8,533 bases of DNA, taken from Proteiniphilum sp. UBA4977. Lineage in GTDB: Bacteria; Bacteroidota; Bacteroidia; Bacteroidales; Dysgonomonadaceae. The translations under genes were made by a program, and so were the position numbers. Below are positions 6,868 through 8,533 of the stretch, piece by piece; positions within the stretch are counted from its first letter, which is position 1, and every line of letters begins with the position of its first letter. The notes beneath the pieces were generated by a model. The model saw only the letters and a program-made list of their open reading frames with translations, was not told the origin of the DNA and ran no database searches. The stretch spans positions 33,156 to 41,688 of the forward strand of contig DGZP01000001.1 of NCBI GenBank assembly GCA_002398565.1, read 5' to 3'.

Positions 6868-6904
6868 AAATCTTCGAATCAGTAAATTTGCAAATCATCG
6901 AATC
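6868..6904. repeat. Short imperfect direct repeat between tRNA-Gly and tRNA-Tyr
   Basis: AAATCTTCGAATC (6868-6880) recurs as AAATCATCGAATC (6892-6904), 12 of 13 bases the same, 24 bases apart. The whole 81-base spacer (6831-6911) is A/T-rich and built from related words (TTGATGATT, TTGATTAGC, AAATTTGC, AATCGAATT). It looks like a degenerate low-complexity spacer repeat. I see no gene, promoter or terminator in it. Confidence 0.5.
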
Positions 6905-6911
6905 GAATTTG

Positions 6912-6994
6912 TGGGCAGTGATGGATTCGAACCACCGAAGGCGTAAGCCAGCTGAGTTACAGTCAGCCCCATTTGGCCACTCTGGTAACTGCCC
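6912..6994 (-). tRNA. tRNA-Tyr (anticodon GTA)
   Basis: This is an 83-base class II tRNA with a long variable arm. Acceptor GGGCAGT/ACTGCCC is perfect. Anticodon stem GCTGA/TCAGC encloses loop CTGTAAC with GTA at 6958-6960. The T-arm contains GGTTCGAATCC and the discriminator is A. CCA is not encoded. Only 10 bases separate it from the upstream tRNA-Thr(TGT), so both come from one precursor. It corresponds to E. coli tyrU. Confidence 0.97.
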
Positions 6995-7004
6995 GGGTTT
7001 TTTG

Positions 7005-7078
7005 AGCCTCTTGTCGGATTCGAACCAACGACCCCGAGATTACAAATCACGTGCTCTGGCCAGCTGAGCTAAAGAGGC
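7005..7078 (-). tRNA. tRNA-Thr (anticodon TGT)
   Basis: This is a 74-base cloverleaf, the first of the tRNA operon. Acceptor GCCTCTT/AAGAGGC is perfect, D-arm GCTC/GAGC, T-arm GTTGG-TTCGAAT-CCGAC (one G-U pair) and discriminator U. The loop TTTGTAA carries TGT at 7042-7044. The anticodon stem CGTGA/TCTCG has a U-U mismatch at 29-41, which leaves four normal pairs. It matches E. coli thrU in position and anticodon. Confidence 0.95.
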
Positions 7079-7095
7079 TTATATCTTGAAATTAA

Positions 7096-7124
7096 CCGCT
7101 TCTCCCCCGGAAAGAGAGAAACGG
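7096..7124 (-). other. Possible leader hairpin of the tRNA operon
   Basis: Between the promoter and the first tRNA, CCGTTTCTC can pair with GAGAAGCGG on the transcript (9 pairs, one G-U) around an 11-base loop. It lies at or just after the likely transcription start, so its 5' arm may be partly missing from the RNA. It could be a precursor 5' structure removed with the leader. The pairing is seen; existence in RNA is inferred. Confidence 0.3.
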
Positions 7125-7127
7125 TCG

Positions 7128-7158
7128 CAAAGGTAGTGATATTTTTTTTGATGCCAAA
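7128..7158 (-). promoter_or_regulatory. Bacteroidetes-type promoter for the tRNA-tuf operon
   Basis: On the minus strand TTTG (7155-7158) is followed after exactly 19 bases by TACCTTTG (7128-7135). This matches both the elements and the spacing of the known primary sigma factor (sigma-ABfr) consensus of Bacteroidetes, TTTG then TAnnTTTG. The spacer has a run of eight A. Transcription would start near 7120 and reach tRNA-Thr(TGT) at 7078 after a leader of about 40 bases. It is the best promoter in the window, which suits a strongly expressed stable-RNA operon. Confidence 0.88.
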
Positions 7159-7183
7159 ACTTTTCCTTCAATTTTTTAGCGTC

Positions 7184-7480
7184 TCATCGTTCCTTTTTTT
7201 CTTTGGTTTTCAGTATCTGCTTTTCGATTGCCATCGTACACAGATCAATGGCTTCTTCAAACGTGTCTGCAGTTTTGCTTGCAAATGCCTCACTGTGTCT
7301 CAGGCTTAGTTTTACCGCAGCTTCCTTGTTATTCGCCGTCTCAGGTTTCACTACTTTTAGTATGACTTCTGTCTGAATGATGTCTTCGGAAAATCGTTCC
7401 AGCTTCTTCATTTTCTTTTCTACGAACGCTTGCAGCTGGTCGGTAGCGTCAAAGTTTACAGATTGAATTGTCAGTTCCAT
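7184..7480 (-). CDS. hpf: Ribosome hibernation promoting factor (short HPF/RaiA family)
   Basis: HPF family proteins bind the decoding region of the 30S subunit, blocking mRNA and tRNA and holding idle ribosomes in an inactive state. The 98-residue protein is the short form, with the beta-alpha-beta-beta-beta-alpha S30AE-like domain and without the long C-terminal dimerisation domain. It begins MELTIQSVNFDATDQLQAFV, has a helix at about 14-30, strands around VILKVVKPE and AAVKLSLRH, and a final helix TFEEAIDLCTMAIEKQI, then a basic tail (KTKEKKER). It starts 12 bases after the xerC stop, with a strong Shine-Dalgarno overlapping that stop, so the two are surely co-transcribed. No clear terminator follows it. 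The choice between the names hpf and raiA is by convention only. Confidence 0.9.
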   Translation of the reverse strand: MELTIQSVNFDATDQLQAFVEKKMKKLERFSEDIIQTEVILKVVKPETANNKEAAVKLSLRHSEAFASKTADTFEEAIDLCTMAIEKQILKTKEKKER

Positions 7481-7486
7481 ACTATT

Positions 7487-7493
7487 CCTCCTT
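7487..7493 (-). promoter_or_regulatory. Strong Shine-Dalgarno sequence of hpf
   Basis: AAGGAGG lies 6 bases before the hpf ATG and its first base is the last base of the xerC TGA stop codon. It is the only near-perfect Shine-Dalgarno among the genes here; rpoB, rplL, rplJ, rplA, rplK, nusG, secE, tuf and xerC have A/T-rich or unrelated leaders. It confirms the hpf start. Confidence 0.85.
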
Positions 7494-8383
7494 CATTTTT
7501 TTGCTCTTGGATGAGCGTTGTGATATGCTTTTTTCAACTCTTCAAACGTTACATGTGTATAGATCTCCGTGGAGGCCAGGCTGGAGTGGCCAAGCAGTTC
7601 CTTTACCGCATTTATCTCTGCCCCGTTGTTCAGCATTCCGGTCGCAAAAGAGTGGCGCAGTACGTGAGGACTCTTTTTAGAAAGGGTGGAAATGCTGCTC
7701 AAATGGCCATGAATAATACGGTATACCAGTTTCGGATACAACGGACCTCCATCTTCCTTAACAAACAAAAAAGGTGATTTGTTTGTGATTTCCCGGTTTC
7801 TTCTTTCTATGTACTGCTGCAGTTTTTCTTTTGTCTCATCGGAGAAGGGAATCAGACGTTGTTTATTACGCTTACCCATTACGCGCAGGGTGTTGCCGCT
7901 GAAATCCACATCGCTGTCCCTTAATGCAATCAGTTCTGCCCGGCGCATGCCTGTAAGATAGAGCAGCTCAATAAGAAAACGGTCGCGATGACCAGTGAAA
8001 TTATCATCATATGCCAGGGCGTCGTCGATTATTTCGCTTAACTCTTCATTGTTTACGAAAGTAGGAAGCCGTTTGGCCGTCTTGGGTCCCGATACCCGTT
8101 CCGCAGGGTTTTGTTCCACGATACCGTTTTTCTTCAGATAGCGAAAGAATGCTTTCAGCGCGCTTAGCTTCCGGTTTACGGAACGTGCTTTCATCCCTCC
8201 TTCCATTAGTCTGATTATCCAGATACGGACTATGTCGCTGTCAATTTCCTTCAGGTCAATTTCACCACATTCCGCTGCGATGAATTCCTGGAACTGTGTG
8301 AGGTCCTTTAAATAAGATATCTCCGTATGAGAGGAGTAATTCTTCTCGTAACGGAGATATTCTATGAATTTTTCTTTCCACAT
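7493..8383 (-). CDS. xerC: Tyrosine recombinase XerC (site-specific, XerC/XerD family)
   Basis: Xer recombinases cut and rejoin DNA at the dif site to resolve chromosome dimers before cell division. The 296-residue length is typical. An N-terminal SAM-like core-binding domain (about 1-87, with LRYEKNYSSHTEISYLKDL) precedes the catalytic domain (about 105-285). All catalytic residues are present: R147 in TGMRRAEL, K171 in MGKRNKQR, H240 and R243 in HVLRHSFAT, H266 in LLGHSS and the nucleophile Y275 in TEIYTH. The start is fixed by an in-frame TGA 15 bases upstream of the ATG at 8383. No Shine-Dalgarno is seen. Nothing suggests an integron or phage integrase: no flanking attachment-site pair, and the chain is of housekeeping length. 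Whether to call it XerC or XerD cannot be settled from this gene alone. Confidence 0.93.
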   Translation of the reverse strand: MWKEKFIEYLRYEKNYSSHTEISYLKDLTQFQEFIAAECGEIDLKEIDSDIVRIWIIRLMEGGMKARSVNRKLSALKAFFRYLKKNGIVEQNPAERVSGPKTAKRLPTFVNNEELSEIIDDALAYDDNFTGHRDRFLIELLYLTGMRRAELIALRDSDVDFSGNTLRVMGKRNKQRLIPFSDETKEKLQQYIERRNREITNKSPFLFVKEDGGPLYPKLVYRIIHGHLSSISTLSKKSPHVLRHSFATGMLNNGAEINAVKELLGHSSLASTEIYTHVTFEELKKAYHNAHPRAKK

Positions 8384-8416
8384 GCCGCCGGAGTCAGATC
8401 AATCTCTATGGTATGG

Positions 8417-8448
8417 CGAAGATAGGAAAAAACTTCACGAAAAAGAAA
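8417..8448 (-). promoter_or_regulatory. Possible promoter of xerC-hpf
   Basis: On the minus strand TTTC (8445-8448) is followed after 20 bases by TATCTTCG (8417-8424). Each element differs by one base from the Bacteroidetes consensus TTTG and TAnnTTTG, and the spacing is in range. It would give a leader of roughly 25-30 bases before the xerC ATG. Two mismatches make it a tentative call. Confidence 0.35.
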
Positions 8449-8471
8449 AATTAAATCGAAATTATTCGATT
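8439..8471 (-). terminator. Weak terminator-like hairpin upstream of xerC
   Basis: On the minus strand AATCGAA (8465-8471) pairs perfectly with TTCGATT (8454-8460) around the loop TAAT. The sequence TAATTTTTCTTTTT follows. Shape and T-rich tail fit an intrinsic terminator for whatever gene lies upstream beyond the right edge, but the stem is short and mostly A-U. A reading frame open from the edge also stops in the loop (TAA at 8462-8464). Confidence 0.35.
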
Positions 8472-8489
8472 ACGATCAGATAATTGCTA

Positions 8490-8529
8490 CGCTCGGCATA
8501 TCCAAAGTATAACTTTGTCTCTGCGCTCG
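8490..8529. repeat. Palindrome flanked by direct repeats at the right edge
   Basis: CAAAGT-ATA-ACTTTG (8503-8517) is a perfect 6-base inverted repeat around 3 bases. It is bracketed by two copies of CGCTCG (8490-8495 and 8524-8529). The G/C-rich ends contrast with the A/T-rich DNA beside it. The arrangement suggests a small repeated or mobile-derived element, or a protein-binding site. The minus frame through it is open from the edge to 8462 (ending AERSNYLIVIE), but I do not recognise that peptide. Confidence 0.4.
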
Positions 8530-8533
8530 CTGA

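Noticed and set aside
7493..8383. Phage or integron integrase marking a mobile element
   Set aside because: Length, catalytic residues and placement before hpf fit a housekeeping Xer protein. The nearby tRNAs are intact, with no duplicated tRNA end or cargo genes to suggest an integrated island.
8462..8533. C-terminal end of an upstream gene (for example rpsU) on the minus strand
   Set aside because: A frame is open from the edge to TAA at 8462, but its peptide does not resemble bS21 or any family I know, and it crosses the palindrome and repeats. It is too short to call as a gene.

Overview
The window is an ordinary translation and transcription core locus from a member of the Bacteroidota, most likely order Bacteroidales. 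This rests on the RpoB, EF-Tu, NusG and HPF sequences, on a textbook Bacteroidetes-type promoter (TTTG, 19 bases, TAnnTTTG) in front of the tRNA genes, and on A/T-rich gene starts that mostly lack a Shine-Dalgarno sequence. I cannot name the genus. Every gene lies on the minus strand, so transcription runs from high to low coordinates, and coding density is high.

In transcription order the layout is as follows. (1) 8533-8384 is a noncoding right edge with a small palindrome flanked by direct repeats, a weak terminator-like hairpin and a possible promoter. (2) xerC (tyrosine recombinase) is followed 12 bases later by hpf (ribosome hibernation factor), which has the only strong Shine-Dalgarno in the window. 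(3) A promoter at 7128-7158 precedes four tRNA genes, Thr(TGT), Tyr(GTA), Gly(TCC) and Thr(GGT), and then tuf (EF-Tu). (4) A spacer with two GC-rich palindromic elements precedes tRNA-Trp(CCA), secE and nusG. (5) rplK, rplA, rplJ, rplL and the first half of rpoB follow, and rpoB runs off the left edge.

The order thr-tyr-gly-thr-tuf-(trp)-secE-nusG-rplKAJL-rpoB matches the E. coli tufB/secE/rpoBC locus, so this is a very old gene order. The products work together. EF-Tu delivers aminoacyl-tRNAs (including those encoded beside it). L11, L1, L10 and L7/L12 form the L1 stalk, the GTPase-associated centre and its stalk. HPF parks idle ribosomes. NusG links RNA polymerase (RpoB) to the ribosome. 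SecE is part of the protein export channel. XerC, a chromosome dimer resolution recombinase, is the functional outlier.

I found no new biological system, mobile element, CRISPR array or defence gene. The points most worth checking are regulatory: a 14-bp hairpin with a U-rich tail between rplL and rpoB (possible attenuator), the strong hpf Shine-Dalgarno, the GC-rich palindromes between tuf and tRNA-Trp, mismatched stems in two tRNAs, and the repeat at the right edge. No stretch of 300 bases lacks a gene; the longest is 8384-8533 at the edge.
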